Shown in pieces: positions 1 to 10,114 of a stretch of 64,000 nucleotides of DNA. Location: positions 1 to 64,000 of the forward strand of contig JAJCYM010000094.1 of the NCBI GenBank assembly GCA_029262895.1. Reading direction: 5' to 3'. Position 1 is the stretch's first letter; every line of letters starts with the position of its first letter. Both the position numbers and the translations under genes were made by a program. The notes beneath the pieces are model-generated. The model was not told where the DNA came from, searched no databases, and saw only the letters and a list, made by a program, of their open reading frames with translations. Source of the DNA: Roseivirga sp. GTDB lineage: Bacteria > Bacteroidota > Bacteroidia > Cytophagales > Cyclobacteriaceae.

Positions 1-35
1 GGTCCAGCCCATTAAAGAATATTAAATCAACTATT

Positions 36-1373
36 ATGAATGATTCAACCAAAACCAATCTAAAAACAAGGAGAGAATTCCTTGAAACCTCCGTAAAAGT
101 GGCAGGAACAGGTGCATTATTGAGCGCATTGCCAATATCAATGAGTGCCTATGCCGGGGCTGCCGGTGAAATAAGAGTAGCCTTGGTTGGCTGTGGCGGG
201 CGAGGCACCGGAGCCGCATCACAAGCTATAGAAGCCGATCCTGATGTGAGACTAGTTGCCATGTCCGATGTTTTTGGAGACCGTTTGGAAAGCAGCTACA
301 AGAACCTTGCAACGAAATATGAAGGTAAGGACAGGGTACAGGTCACAGATGAAACGAAATTTACCGATTTTGATGGCTACAAAAAGGCCATTGATATGGC
401 TGATGTGGTAATTTTAACCACGCCTCCCGGCTTTCGGCCATTGCATTTCGAATATGCCGTACAGCAAGGCAAGCATGTGTTTATGGAGAAACCAGTGGCC
501 ACGGATGTTGTAGGCATAAAAAGAGTTTTGGAAGCGGGCAAGTTGGCCAGACAGAAGAAACTCAATGTGGTAGTTGGCCTCCAAAGGCATTATCAAAAGA
601 ACTATAGAGAAGTTGAAAAACTGATCCAAAATGGAAGTGTTGGAGACATCGTCTCAGGTCAGGTATATTGGAATAGCGCAGGTGTTTGGACCAGACCCAG
701 AAAAGAAGGTCAGACGGAACTGGAATACCAAATGCTAAATTGGTATTACTTCACCTGGATATGTGGAGACCATATTCTAGAGCAGCACATCCACAATATT
801 GATGTAGCCAATTGGTTTATAGGAAGTGCACCCGTTTCGGCCCAGGGTATGGGAGGCAGAGAGACCAGAAATGGTAAGGATCATGGCCACATTTTCGACC
901 ATCATTTTGTAGAGTTTGTTTACCCTGAAGGGCAAGTGATTTCCAGTCAATGTAGACATCAACGCGGTTGCATGAACAGGGTAGAAGAAGTGTTCCAGGG
1001 AACTAAAGGAAATATAAAAGTTAACAGCGGCAATATAGGTGTGGTAAAAGCGCATGGCGGTGGCTCTATCTTGGATTACAATGGGAAGAACGACATCAAT
1101 CCATATCAGCAAGAACACAATGAATTATTTGCTGCGATCAAAGCCGGAGAACATAGACTAGACAATACCGATTATGGTGCAGAAAGTACCATGACAGCTA
1201 TTTTGGGAAGAATGGCCACCTATTCAGGTCAGCAGATAACCTGGGATGAAGCCATGGCCAGCGACTTGAAGTTGGTCCCAGAGCTTAACTCATTCAAGGA
1301 TGAAGCCCCAATTTTACCCCATGCAGATGGTTCTTATCCTGTAGCTATTCCTGGGAAAACCAAATTCTTTTAG
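36..1373 (+). CDS. Gfo/Idh/MocA family oxidoreductase, Tat-exported
   Basis: NAD(P)-dependent sugar or cyclitol oxidoreductase family, 445 residues. A twin-arginine signal (TRREFLETS, residues 11-19, then a hydrophobic stretch to about 42) predicts export to the periplasm. The Rossmann motif VGCGGRGTG lies at about 51-59 and the family EKP motif at residues 151-153. The substrate cannot be read from sequence. The next gene, 6 bp downstream, is a Tat-exported TIM-barrel isomerase. This pairing is common in sugar catabolism of Bacteroidota and Planctomycetes, so the two probably act on one sugar. The gene starts 35 bases into the window, so the upstream context is not visible. Confidence 0.9.
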   Translation: MNDSTKTNLKTRREFLETSVKVAGTGALLSALPISMSAYAGAAGEIRVALVGCGGRGTGAASQAIEADPDVRLVAMSDVFGDRLESSYKNLATKYEGKDRVQVTDETKFTDFDGYKKAIDMADVVILTTPPGFRPLHFEYAVQQGKHVFMEKPVATDVVGIKRVLEAGKLARQKKLNVVVGLQRHYQKNYREVEKLIQNGSVGDIVSGQVYWNSAGVWTRPRKEGQTELEYQMLNWYYFTWICGDHILEQHIHNIDVANWFIGSAPVSAQGMGGRETRNGKDHGHIFDHHFVEFVYPEGQVISSQCRHQRGCMNRVEEVFQGTKGNIKVNSGNIGVVKAHGGGSILDYNGKNDINPYQQEHNELFAAIKAGEHRLDNTDYGAESTMTAILGRMATYSGQQITWDEAMASDLKLVPELNSFKDEAPILPHADGSYPVAIPGKTKFF

Positions 1374-1379
1374 AAGCTT

Positions 1380-2294
1380 ATGGAAAGGAGGAAATTTTTA
1401 AGAAACGGACTGATTGGTGCCGGAATATCGCTGGGTGGCGTTTCGGCACTAGGCTCACCATTCTCCAGAGAAGAAAGAGCAGACTTTCAATTGAACTATG
1501 CGCCTCATTTTGGCATGTTCAAAAATTCAGCGCCAGGTGGTCAGTTGAATGAGCTTGATTTCATGGCAGAGAAGGGCTTTCGTTCTATGGAAGACAATGG
1601 AATGAAGGGCCGTACTGTGGAAATGCAAAAACAGATTGCTTCCAAAATGGAGAAGCATGATATGACCATGGGCGTGTTTGTTGCTCATACTATTTTTTGG
1701 AAGGAACCTAACCTTGCCAGTGGTAAACAAGACTGGAGAGATCAGTTCCTCAAAGAAATTCGAGAATCGGTTAAAGTGGCCAAGCGAGTCAATGCCAAAT
1801 GGATGACCGTAGTTCCCGGACATGTTGACCTTAGGAAGGATATGGGTTATCAGACAGCCAACGTAATTGAAAGTCTCAAACGAGCCACTGATATTCTGGA
1901 ACCCCATGGACTAACAATGGTGTTGGAGCCCTTAAATTTCAGAGACCATCCTGGTCTGTTCTTGACAAAGGCAGCACAGGCCTATGAGGTTTGTAAGGCG
2001 GTTGACAGTCCTTCCTGCAAAATCCTCTTTGATATTTATCACCAACAAATTCAAGAGGGAAACCTTATTCCAAACATCGATTTGTGTTGGGATGAGATCG
2101 CTTACTTCCAAATAGGGGATAACCCTGGAAGAAAGGAGCCAACTACAGGAGAAATAAATTATCTGAATGTGTTTAAGCATATTCATTCAAAAGGCTACAG
2201 GGACGTAATGGGCATGGAACATGGAAACTCAAAAGCTGGTGTAGCTGGGGAGGAAGCGGTGATTGCCGCTTATCGCAGATCCGATGCCTTCTGA
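1380..2294 (+). CDS. TIM-barrel isomerase, hydroxypyruvate isomerase-like, Tat-exported
   Basis: Xylose-isomerase-like TIM barrel of 304 residues. It starts with a Tat signal (MERRKFLRNG and a glycine-rich hydrophobic run). Likely metal ligands fit the Hyi subgroup: E183 in LEPLN, D218 and H221 in LFDIYH, and a late glutamate in GMEHGNS. The stretch DNPGRKEPTTGEINY is also typical of hydroxypyruvate isomerases. The known family reaction is hydroxypyruvate to tartronate semialdehyde, but exported paralogues next to Gfo/Idh/MocA enzymes probably act on sugars, so the substrate is left open. It is translated 6 bp after the preceding gene and is almost certainly cotranscribed with it. Confidence 0.87.
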   Translation: MERRKFLRNGLIGAGISLGGVSALGSPFSREERADFQLNYAPHFGMFKNSAPGGQLNELDFMAEKGFRSMEDNGMKGRTVEMQKQIASKMEKHDMTMGVFVAHTIFWKEPNLASGKQDWRDQFLKEIRESVKVAKRVNAKWMTVVPGHVDLRKDMGYQTANVIESLKRATDILEPHGLTMVLEPLNFRDHPGLFLTKAAQAYEVCKAVDSPSCKILFDIYHQQIQEGNLIPNIDLCWDEIAYFQIGDNPGRKEPTTGEINYLNVFKHIHSKGYRDVMGMEHGNSKAGVAGEEAVIAAYRRSDAF

Positions 2295-2455
2295 TTAACC
2301 TCTAATATGTTGAATAAGGACAATTGGTTGGCCGTTTCTTGGTTAATTATAAATAGGGTTTTATGAATAATAAAAATAATTTTTTAAATTAATAAACATT
2401 AACAATGTTGTGAGCTTGTGCGCTCAAGAGAAATGGTAACCCAAAATGTTTGAAG

Positions 2456-2824
2456 ATGACAACCCACGAACAAGAGGCCTTTATAAATCAAATGTATATA
2501 GATATTTTTCAACAGGCCGACCTGAAAAAGATTCCAAAATATTTTTCTGCTGACTTTGTTGAAGACAATAATTATGATGTATTGGATCATCCGGCCTTTG
2601 TAGCTCATGTTGAAGAACTAAGCAAGCGCTCGGTTAAGGCAAAGTTCAATATCGAATTTTTAGTGAATGTGCCAGGTCAAGTCGTAATCAGAACTTTGGT
2701 TTATTCGGAGGATCAAATTGACGGAGCACCACCATTGGCTCTTTTAATTTCTTATTGGGGGTTTAACAGCGAGGGCCTTGTCAATCGCTGTATAGAGGTG
2801 GAACATGATGCATCCGTTGGCTAA
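2456..2824 (+). CDS. SnoaL/NTF2-like small protein
   Basis: About 122 residues with no signal peptide. The pattern of an N-terminal helix (FINQMYIDIFQQADL), a YFSADFVEDNNYDVLDH segment and later strands resembles SnoaL-like or NTF2-like cone folds, which bind small molecules or act as cyclases and isomerases. The ATG at 2456 (MTTHEQEAF) is chosen over a TTG two codons upstream. It stands alone, with 155 bp of AT-rich sequence before it and 128 bp after it. The function is unknown and the fold assignment comes from pattern only. Confidence 0.6.
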   Translation: MTTHEQEAFINQMYIDIFQQADLKKIPKYFSADFVEDNNYDVLDHPAFVAHVEELSKRSVKAKFNIEFLVNVPGQVVIRTLVYSEDQIDGAPPLALLISYWGFNSEGLVNRCIEVEHDASVG

Positions 2825-2952
2825 AATTTAAACGGTATTGCCAGGGACATTTCATCACACGATATCTCTGTTCATCAAAAAAAAGCATGATTTGTTGACC
2901 ATTCTAAAACAGAATGCGTGCATATGTCGTTGAAATGAAATAAATTCAAGGT

Positions 2953-3366
2953 ATGAGGTTCGTACTGACCATTCTGGTTTTGTTATCAACGACACTGGCA
3001 AGTGCCCAAAGCCAGGGAGAACCCTCATTTATCAAAAGCATTTTCTTTGGAGGTGGTAGTGCCTATGTAAATTATAAGCAGACGCAGGAGTTACAGAATT
3101 TTCTGGATTCAATTCCAAACCTCAAGGATTACATGATCACGGTACACAGCCACACAGACAATATTGGCGGAGAAGAGTACAATCAAATGCTCTCCAATAT
3201 GAGAAGCGAATCGGTGATAGAAGAACTCGTATTTCACGAAAAAATCTTCGAAGAGATGGTAGAAATTAAGGACTTTGGACTGTTCAACCCTGTTTATGAT
3301 AATAGTACTTGGTACGGAAGGAGGATGAACCGAAGAGTCGACATTATTCTCTGGCTAGTCATTTAG
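2953..3366 (+). CDS. OmpA-like periplasmic domain protein
   Basis: A 137-residue protein with a cleavable signal peptide (residues 1-18, ending ASA). The rest resembles an OmpA C-terminal domain: HSHTDNIGGEEYNQMLS at about 66-82 matches the family HTDxxG...N..LS core, and RRMNRRVDI near the end matches the RRV segment. OmpA domains bind peptidoglycan diaminopimelate. No barrel or lipobox is present, so this is a soluble periplasmic version, shorter than most family members. It has no operon partner. Confidence 0.75.
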   Translation: MRFVLTILVLLSTTLASAQSQGEPSFIKSIFFGGGSAYVNYKQTQELQNFLDSIPNLKDYMITVHSHTDNIGGEEYNQMLSNMRSESVIEELVFHEKIFEEMVEIKDFGLFNPVYDNSTWYGRRMNRRVDIILWLVI

Positions 3367-3435
3367 CTAGTTTAACGCGCGTTCGAAACAATTAATTTAT
3401 TGATCAATTGGTTTTCAGTACAGTAACAACTACCC

Positions 3436-3591
3436 GTCATCCCGTAGGGATCTTTTTCAGCAGCACAAGTCAGGTTTACTGAATAAACGTGAAAAGATTT
3501 CTTCGTCCCTAAAACTCGGGACTACGAAATGACCGAAGGATGGCGATCCTTAATTAAGATAGATATCTTATTCCGAACTCACGTTAATTTT
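3436..3591 (+). repeat. Interspersed repeat, copy 1; fills the 3367-3668 gap
   Basis: This roughly 150 bp block recurs in the opposite orientation at 39049-39229. Shared blocks in order include GTCATCCCG, GGGATCTTTTT, ACGTGAAAAGATTTCT, CCCTAAAACTCGGGACT, CGAAATGACC, GGCGAT and AAGATATCTTAT followed by CCGAACTCA. No protein is encoded. The rest of the gap holds only A/T-rich sequence before the 3669 gene, with a weak TATTTTG box near 3644. Confidence 0.8.
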
Positions 3592-3668
3592 AAGAATACA
3601 CCCTCCATAATAATTAGCGCTTAAGTTTATTGATTGTTTCCTATATTTTGGGAAACAACCTTAACCAC

Positions 3669-6600
3669 ATGAAAACCGCATTACGTTTGTCAGCCATAAT
3701 TTTCATTTTGGCTGCTTCACTCTTCAGTACACAGGCTCAACGCAGAAATAGGAGACAGGCTCCAACACCCACAAAAGAGTGGATTAAGCCAAGCGATTAT
3801 TCTTCGCTATCCTACAGATATATTGGCCCGGATGGTAATAGAGTTATATCAGCCGTAGGCGAGCCAGGCAATGATCTTGTGATCTATGCCGGAGCAGCTT
3901 CAGGTGGTATTTTTAAGTCAGAAGATGGTGGGATAAACTGGAACCCCATATTCGATGATCAGGAGGTTTCTTCAATCGGAGCCCTGGCCATTGCACCATC
4001 CGACAACAATATTGTTTGGGCAGGAACCGGTGAGACATTTATAAGAAGTAATATTTCGATCGGAAACGGAATTTATAAATCTACCGATGCCGGTAAGACC
4101 TGGAAGCACATGGGCTTGGAAAATTCTGGCCGTATTGGCAGGATTGTCATCGATCCCAGAAACCCGAATATAGTTCATGCGGCTGCCTTAGGTCACAGTT
4201 ACGGCCCTCAAAAGGAGCGAGGAGTTTTTAGATCAATCGATGGAGGCGAAACATGGGAACATGTCTTGTTCGTGGATGAGAATACCGGTGCTTCAGACAT
4301 TGCCATAGATATGAATAACCCCGATATTCTCATTGCGGGGATGTGGCAATTGGAATTGAAAACCTGGGTAAGAAATTCCGGAGGTCCCGGAAGTGGCCTT
4401 TATATCTCCAAAGACAAGGGAAAAAATTGGACCCAAATTAAAGGAAGCGGCTTACCCAAAATGCCGTGGGGTAAATTGGCAGTAGGAATTGCTCCAAGTA
4501 ATTCTGAGCGTATGTATGCATTAATTGAGACTGCTCAGTATGACTTTGATGGGGTCTTATTCCGATCAGACAATGGCGGCAGAAGTTGGAGGACAATTAG
4601 CCACGATCAGGAATACACTCAACGTCCACACTATTATTCGAGATTGACCATCTCTCCGGTAGATGATGAAGAAGTCTATTTTATGGCACATGGGGTTTGG
4701 AAAACTACAGATGGAGGCAAAGGTGCTTCTCGTGTGGGAGGAGTCGGAGGAGATGACCATGATATGTGGATTGACCCAAAGAATCCTGATCGCTTGATTG
4801 TAGCCAACGATAGAGGCATAAATATTTCTTTAAACCGAGGTAAGAGCTGGCACAGTCCCCAGTTACCAACAGGCCAAATGTATCATGTTGCGGTTGACAA
4901 TCAGGTGCCATATAATGTATATGGCAATCGTCAGGATGGACCCTCAACTAAAGGACCGAGCAACAGCCGAATGGGCAATATTAATATTGGTATGTGGCAT
5001 CCCGTTGGTGGTGGAGAAAGTGGATTTACCTACCCTGATCCGGTTGATAATAATATAGTGTGGTCTGCCAGCTACGATGGTAGTATGACCAGATATGATG
5101 CCAGCACTGGACATTCACGGGAAATCAGAGCCTGGCCAGACGAACCAATGGGTTGGGGACCGGCTGAATTAAAGTATAGATGGAACTGGACCTTTCCCAT
5201 TCACATTTCTCCGCATGATCATAATAAAGTATATGTCGGAAGTCAATATGTGCACACGACAACCAATGGAGGACAATCCTGGAAAGAGATTAGCCCGGAC
5301 CTGACTACTAATGACAAAACAAAGCAAGTCACTTCAGGAGGGTTGACCATTGATAACATTGGAGTTGAGTTTGGAAGCACACTGTTTGCGATAGCAGAGT
5401 CCCCGATTGAAAAGGGAGTGATCTGGACAGGAAGCAATGATGGCCTGGTTCAGATTTCGAAGGATGATGGGCAAAGCTGGACAGACGTGACGGCCAACAT
5501 ACCCAATCTACCAGAATGGGGAACCATAAGTAATATTGAACCTTCCGCTTTCAAAGGGGGAAAAGCCTATATCTCGGTAGATTTTCATCAGATGAACAAT
5601 AGAGATCCATTTGCCTATAAGACAGAGGATTATGGGCAGTCCTGGACACTGATCACCGATGGTATTCCTAAGAGTCAATTAAGCTATGTGCATGTTATCA
5701 GAGAAGATCCGACTAAAGAAGGATTGCTTTATCTGGGTACCGAAAATGCCATCTACTTCAGTTATAATGACGGTGCTTCCTGGATGTCGCTTCAAAATAA
5801 CCTGCCACATGCGCCTTTGCATTGGTTGACCATTCAGAAGGAATTTAATGATCTGGTTATTGCCACTTATGGTCGTGGTTTTTGGATCATGGATGATATC
5901 ACCCCCTTGCAGCAAATGACTGAGGCCGTAGCATCTTCTGACTTCCACCTATTTGAACAGAGAGATGCCTATCGTTTTCAAAGTATCAGCGGTCCGGGTC
6001 GTGGTCAATCCACAGCTGCAGATGGTAGAAACCCTCGCTATGGTGCTTCAATTAACTATTGGGTGGGTGATCTGGACAAGGAAGCCAAGGTCAAAATCGA
6101 AATATTGGACAGTTCCGGTAACCTGGTTAAGGAAATGAATGGCGGTAAGAAAAAGGGCATCAATCGTACACAGTGGGACCTTCGTTATGACAGGGCTACA
6201 GAGCCAAAACTAAGAACACTGCCACTTGGAATGCCTAACGATAAGGCCTTGCCTGAAAGATTGAGACTGGACGAAAAAGGTTGGCGCCAGTTGGTTACGT
6301 GGGGCTTTGGTGGGTTTAGAGGCCCATTGGTAAGGCCCGGTACCTATACCATGAAAGTTACAGTGGGAGAGCAGGAACATGTGCAGCAACTTGAGGTAAA
6401 GAAGGATCCAAATACCACTGGCACCCTTGCTGAGATCAATGAACAAATTGACCGTGCACTTGACATTAGAGATGACATTTCGAGAATTGCGGATATGGTA
6501 AACACCATAGAATGGGCTCGTAAACAAATCGATGATGTTGAAATGCTGCTCAAGGCACAGGAGAACGATGAAGTAAAAACAGCACTTGAGAAATTAGATT

Positions 6601-6902
6601 CGTCATTTATAGCTGTTGAATCCAAGCTATTTCAATTGACTTTGACAGGGACTTTCGCGGATGATTTACGTGGCCCAACGATGCTCTATTCTAAGATGAT
6701 GAATCTGGCAAGTCAGGTGCAACGGGGTGATTACAAACCAACTGATCAGCAAATTGCCGTGCACGAGCTGCATAAGGGAAATCTGGCGGATTATGAAAAG
6801 CAGTTGTCCGATGTTATTTCCTCGGTGCTTCCAAGTGCAAATACAACATTGGAACAACATAACTTCCCTAAAATAGTGATACTGGAAACTTCTAAAGACT
6901 AA
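3669..6902 (+). CDS. Sortilin/Vps10-like Asp-box (BNR) propeller protein 1
   Basis: Large secreted protein of about 1077 residues. The ATG at 3669 gives a clean signal peptide (MKTALRLSAII...STQAQ); an ATG 13 codons earlier adds unrelated residues. The body carries many Asp-box repeats of the S-x-D-x-G-x-x-W type (SEDGGINW, STDAGKTW, SIDGGETW, SDNGGRSW), which form ten-bladed sortilin-like or sialidase-like propellers. The last 180 residues are helical. Databases often label this family glycosyl hydrolase, but I see no catalytic site and would not assume one. Only 3 bp separate it from the next gene, a paralogue, so the two form an operon. A related gene lies at 27835. Confidence 0.88.
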   Translation: MKTALRLSAIIFILAASLFSTQAQRRNRRQAPTPTKEWIKPSDYSSLSYRYIGPDGNRVISAVGEPGNDLVIYAGAASGGIFKSEDGGINWNPIFDDQEVSSIGALAIAPSDNNIVWAGTGETFIRSNISIGNGIYKSTDAGKTWKHMGLENSGRIGRIVIDPRNPNIVHAAALGHSYGPQKERGVFRSIDGGETWEHVLFVDENTGASDIAIDMNNPDILIAGMWQLELKTWVRNSGGPGSGLYISKDKGKNWTQIKGSGLPKMPWGKLAVGIAPSNSERMYALIETAQYDFDGVLFRSDNGGRSWRTISHDQEYTQRPHYYSRLTISPVDDEEVYFMAHGVWKTTDGGKGASRVGGVGGDDHDMWIDPKNPDRLIVANDRGINISLNRGKSWHSPQLPTGQMYHVAVDNQVPYNVYGNRQDGPSTKGPSNSRMGNINIGMWHPVGGGESGFTYPDPVDNNIVWSASYDGSMTRYDASTGHSREIRAWPDEPMGWGPAELKYRWNWTFPIHISPHDHNKVYVGSQYVHTTTNGGQSWKEISPDLTTNDKTKQVTSGGLTIDNIGVEFGSTLFAIAESPIEKGVIWTGSNDGLVQISKDDGQSWTDVTANIPNLPEWGTISNIEPSAFKGGKAYISVDFHQMNNRDPFAYKTEDYGQSWTLITDGIPKSQLSYVHVIREDPTKEGLLYLGTENAIYFSYNDGASWMSLQNNLPHAPLHWLTIQKEFNDLVIATYGRGFWIMDDITPLQQMTEAVASSDFHLFEQRDAYRFQSISGPGRGQSTAADGRNPRYGASINYWVGDLDKEAKVKIEILDSSGNLVKEMNGGKKKGINRTQWDLRYDRATEPKLRTLPLGMPNDKALPERLRLDEKGWRQLVTWGFGGFRGPLVRPGTYTMKVTVGEQEHVQQLEVKKDPNTTGTLAEINEQIDRALDIRDDISRIADMVNTIEWARKQIDDVEMLLKAQENDEVKTALEKLDSSFIAVESKLFQLTLTGTFADDLRGPTMLYSKMMNLASQVQRGDYKPTDQQIAVHELHKGNLADYEKQLSDVISSVLPSANTTLEQHNFPKIVILETSKD

Positions 6903-6905
6903 AAT

Positions 6906-9900
6906 ATGAGAGGTCTATTTAAATGCATCATACTTTGCGGAGCCGTTTTCGTTTCTGGTTTTCAGCTGAGTGCCCAGAAGGAATCTGATAAGAATCAAAC
7001 AGTTGATCCTGCACTATTTAGTCAGATGAAATATCGATCCGTTGGCCCAACCCGTGGTGGCAGGTCCTCTGCGATTACGGGAGTGCCTAACCAGCCATTC
7101 ACTTTCTATATGGGCGGTTCAGGGAGTGGTGTTTGGAAAACGGATGACGCTGGCACAACCTGGAATAATATTTCTGATGGTCAGATCAAGGTAGGCTCAA
7201 TCGGAGCTATTGCTGTTGCTCCATCTGACGAGAATGTTGTCTTTGTAGGTACGGGCTCCGCTGCTCCAAGGGGTAATATATCGACCGGAAATGGCATCTA
7301 TAAATCCACTGATGCAGGAAAAACCTGGACTCACATTGGCTTGCCAAAAGCCGGATTGATTGGACAAATTCAAATTCACCCGCAAAATCCTGATTTAGTC
7401 TATGTGGCCGTATTAGGAAACATTTTTGGCCCAAACCCCGAACGTGGTGTTTATCGATCAAAAGATGGGGGAGCAAATTGGGAAAATGTCCTGTTTGTAT
7501 CTGACAAAACCGGTGCGGTGGATATCTCAATGGATGTCAACAACCCAAGAGTCCTCTATGCAGGAATGTGGCAGGTAGAAAGAAAGCCCTGGACACTGAT
7601 TGACGGAGGTTCAGAAGGTGGAATTCATAAAAGTACTGACGGAGGTGATACATGGAAGAAACTGAAAGGCGGACTGCCTGGTGGTCTTCTCGGGCGTATC
7701 GGAGTTTCCGTATCCAGAGCAAACTCTGATAAAGTTTATGCCATCATTCAGGCGGCAAAGGAAGAGTCGGGCGGTGTTTATGTTTCGAATAACGCAGGCT
7801 CGAGCTGGTCCAAGGTAAATTCTGATCATAAACTGCGACAGAGAGGATGGTATTACTCAAATATTACGGCTGACCCTCAGGATGAAAATACAGTTTATGT
7901 AAGTAATACAGGCTTTTATCGCTCAACCGATGGCGGCAGGACCTTCAATGACAGAATACGCACACCACATGGCGATAATCATGGTGTTTGGATCAACCCG
8001 AACAATCCAAAGATAATGATCAACTGCAACGATGGTGGTGCTAATATTACGCTCAATGGAGGCAAAACCTGGTCTGGTCAGTTGAACCAGCCTACGGCAG
8101 AGTTTTATAGAGTTACAGTAGACAATCAGTTTCCATACAGGCTGTACGCAGGTCAGCAGGATAATTCAACAATCTCTGTGCCCAGTAAAGGCCAAAGGAC
8201 GCTTACAGCAACAGAAGCTTGGTATAATGTCGGTGGAAGTGAGTCAGGAGACGTAGCTGTAGACCCCACAAATCCTGACATAATCTATGGAGGTACCTAC
8301 AGTGGTGAAATTACAATTATGAACCGAAAAACGGGTCAGGTAAGGCAAGTGACGGCATATCCCCATTATACTGAAGGAACTGAGCAAAGAGACCTGAAAT
8401 ATCGTTGGCAATGGAATTTTCCTATTGCGATCTCACCACATAATCCCACTGAAGTTTATCACACCTCAAACTATGTGCATAAATCAACGAATGGCGGTCA
8501 GACCTGGGAAATTATCAGTCCAGACTTAACCAACGCTCTGGATAAATACTTTGGCATCCCAGGAGGACCGATTCAGCATGATGCGACTGGAGTCGAGGTT
8601 TACTCTTCCATTTTTGCATTCGAAATTTCTCCTGATGAGGAAGGGGTAATGTGGGCAGGTAGCGATGATGGGTTGATTCATATCACGAAAGACAATGGCA
8701 AGACCTGGCAAAAAATAACACCAAGGGGAATGCCCGCTGAGGGCACTGTGAACAAGATTGAGCTTTCTACCCATCAGAAGGGCAGGGCATTTGCCGCAGT
8801 TTATAGGTACAGAGATAACGACTTTAAGCCATATATCTTTCGAACCAATAACTACGGTCGTTCCTGGAATTTGCTTACAGACGGAACTAATGGAATTCCG
8901 GAAGATCATTTTGTAAGAAGCGTAGCCGAGGACAACGATGTAAAAGGGTTATTGTATGCCGGAACTGAATTCGGCATATACGTTTCATTTAACGATGGAA
9001 AGAATTGGCAACCCCTACAACTAAACCTGCCAAATGTGCCCATTACTGATATGGAGGTTCATGAAAAAGACCTTGTGATCAGTACACAGGGGCGTTCTTT
9101 TTGGGTGCTGGATAACCTGAGCCCACTTCATGGAGCAGCAGGTCAGGATATGTCTGAACCCGCTTTATATGATGTTAAAGATTCCTATCGAACCTCAGTC
9201 TTCAATAACAATCCGGTGTTTAATTATTACTTGCCGGAAATAGACACGGCAGCCACTTATAGGTTGGAAATATTAGGGCCAAATCAACAAACTATTTTGA
9301 CCTATTCAAGCGATGCTGACAAGGACAAACAAGAACGCAGTTTGAAATTCAAAAAAGGGCATGGGCAGCTATCCTGGAACCTCAGACATCCGGGGCCTCA
9401 ATTGGTGCCAGACCTTGTCGCCATGGTCATAAGGCCAAATACTCCCGGCCCCTGGGCAGTACCGGGCAATTATCAGGTACGTCTAACTGCAGGAGATTGG
9501 AGTCAGACTAAACCATTTAGAGTCCTGTCAGATCCGAGGTGGAAAGATGTGAGCCAGGCAGACTATGAATCTCAATATGATATGGCTGTTGAAATGATTG
9601 GAATGATTGACGAGTCACATCAGATTATCAAAAACCTGAGGGCAATTAGGGGACAAGTAACCACAATTTCCAAACTAGGTAAGCAGGCCGGATATCCTAA
9701 GAGCATTGCAGAGGCGGTGACCAAGCTTGATGTCAAGCTTACCGCAGTTGAGGACAAGGTTATTCAGAACAAGGCCAAGAGTAGCCAGGATGCTATCAAT
9801 TATCCTCGTGTATTTACAAATCACATTGGTAGACTTTACGGTGTATTAGCCAATGCCCACGCCAGACCAACCGGAGGCGTTATAGAAAGGTACGAGGACC

Positions 9901-10055
9901 TGAAAGTTGAATACAAAGGAATTACCGATGAGTATCAGGAGCTTATTGATGCGGTAATGCCAGCGTTCAACAGCTTGCTTGAGCAGGAAAAGGTGAGCAG
10001 GTTGATTATTCCATTCGCCATCAAAAAGAGCGTTGTCCTGCCAAAGCGAAACTAG
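6906..10055 (+). CDS. Sortilin/Vps10-like Asp-box propeller protein 2
   Basis: Secreted paralogue of the preceding gene, 1049 residues, with a signal peptide ending near FQLSAQ. Asp boxes include TDDAGTTW, STDAGKTW, SKDGGANW, STDGGDTW and STNGGQTW. Blocks such as FYRVTVDNQFPYRLYAGQQD and TPHGDNHGVWINP recur almost unchanged in the 27835 protein, so this copy is closer to that one than to its neighbour. The C-terminal 170 residues are helical and replace any sorting tail. Role unknown; binding or processing of extracellular peptides would fit the neighbourhood of the third copy. A Rho-independent terminator follows 28 bp after the stop. Confidence 0.88.
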   Translation: MRGLFKCIILCGAVFVSGFQLSAQKESDKNQTVDPALFSQMKYRSVGPTRGGRSSAITGVPNQPFTFYMGGSGSGVWKTDDAGTTWNNISDGQIKVGSIGAIAVAPSDENVVFVGTGSAAPRGNISTGNGIYKSTDAGKTWTHIGLPKAGLIGQIQIHPQNPDLVYVAVLGNIFGPNPERGVYRSKDGGANWENVLFVSDKTGAVDISMDVNNPRVLYAGMWQVERKPWTLIDGGSEGGIHKSTDGGDTWKKLKGGLPGGLLGRIGVSVSRANSDKVYAIIQAAKEESGGVYVSNNAGSSWSKVNSDHKLRQRGWYYSNITADPQDENTVYVSNTGFYRSTDGGRTFNDRIRTPHGDNHGVWINPNNPKIMINCNDGGANITLNGGKTWSGQLNQPTAEFYRVTVDNQFPYRLYAGQQDNSTISVPSKGQRTLTATEAWYNVGGSESGDVAVDPTNPDIIYGGTYSGEITIMNRKTGQVRQVTAYPHYTEGTEQRDLKYRWQWNFPIAISPHNPTEVYHTSNYVHKSTNGGQTWEIISPDLTNALDKYFGIPGGPIQHDATGVEVYSSIFAFEISPDEEGVMWAGSDDGLIHITKDNGKTWQKITPRGMPAEGTVNKIELSTHQKGRAFAAVYRYRDNDFKPYIFRTNNYGRSWNLLTDGTNGIPEDHFVRSVAEDNDVKGLLYAGTEFGIYVSFNDGKNWQPLQLNLPNVPITDMEVHEKDLVISTQGRSFWVLDNLSPLHGAAGQDMSEPALYDVKDSYRTSVFNNNPVFNYYLPEIDTAATYRLEILGPNQQTILTYSSDADKDKQERSLKFKKGHGQLSWNLRHPGPQLVPDLVAMVIRPNTPGPWAVPGNYQVRLTAGDWSQTKPFRVLSDPRWKDVSQADYESQYDMAVEMIGMIDESHQIIKNLRAIRGQVTTISKLGKQAGYPKSIAEAVTKLDVKLTAVEDKVIQNKAKSSQDAINYPRVFTNHIGRLYGVLANAHARPTGGVIERYEDLKVEYKGITDEYQELIDAVMPAFNSLLEQEKVSRLIIPFAIKKSVVLPKRN

Positions 10056-10082
10056 CCAACACATACGGATAGCTCGAAATGA

Positions 10083-10114
10083 AAAAGAAGGTGTCTCAAA
10101 AGGATACCTTTTTT
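10083..10114 (+). terminator. Rho-independent terminator of the 3669-10055 operon
   Basis: The arms AAGGTGTC and GATACCTT (one G-T pair) are separated by 7 bases and followed by TTTTTT. The hairpin lies 28 bp after the stop of the second propeller gene. Confidence 0.75.

Noticed and set aside
2295-2455. Possible promoter or small RNA in the AT-rich gap
   Set aside because: No convincing TAnnTTTG box or stable hairpin was found.
3669-10055. Glycosyl hydrolase label for the Asp-box proteins
   Set aside because: Asp boxes are structural; no catalytic acid or nucleophile pattern could be identified, so only the propeller fold is claimed.
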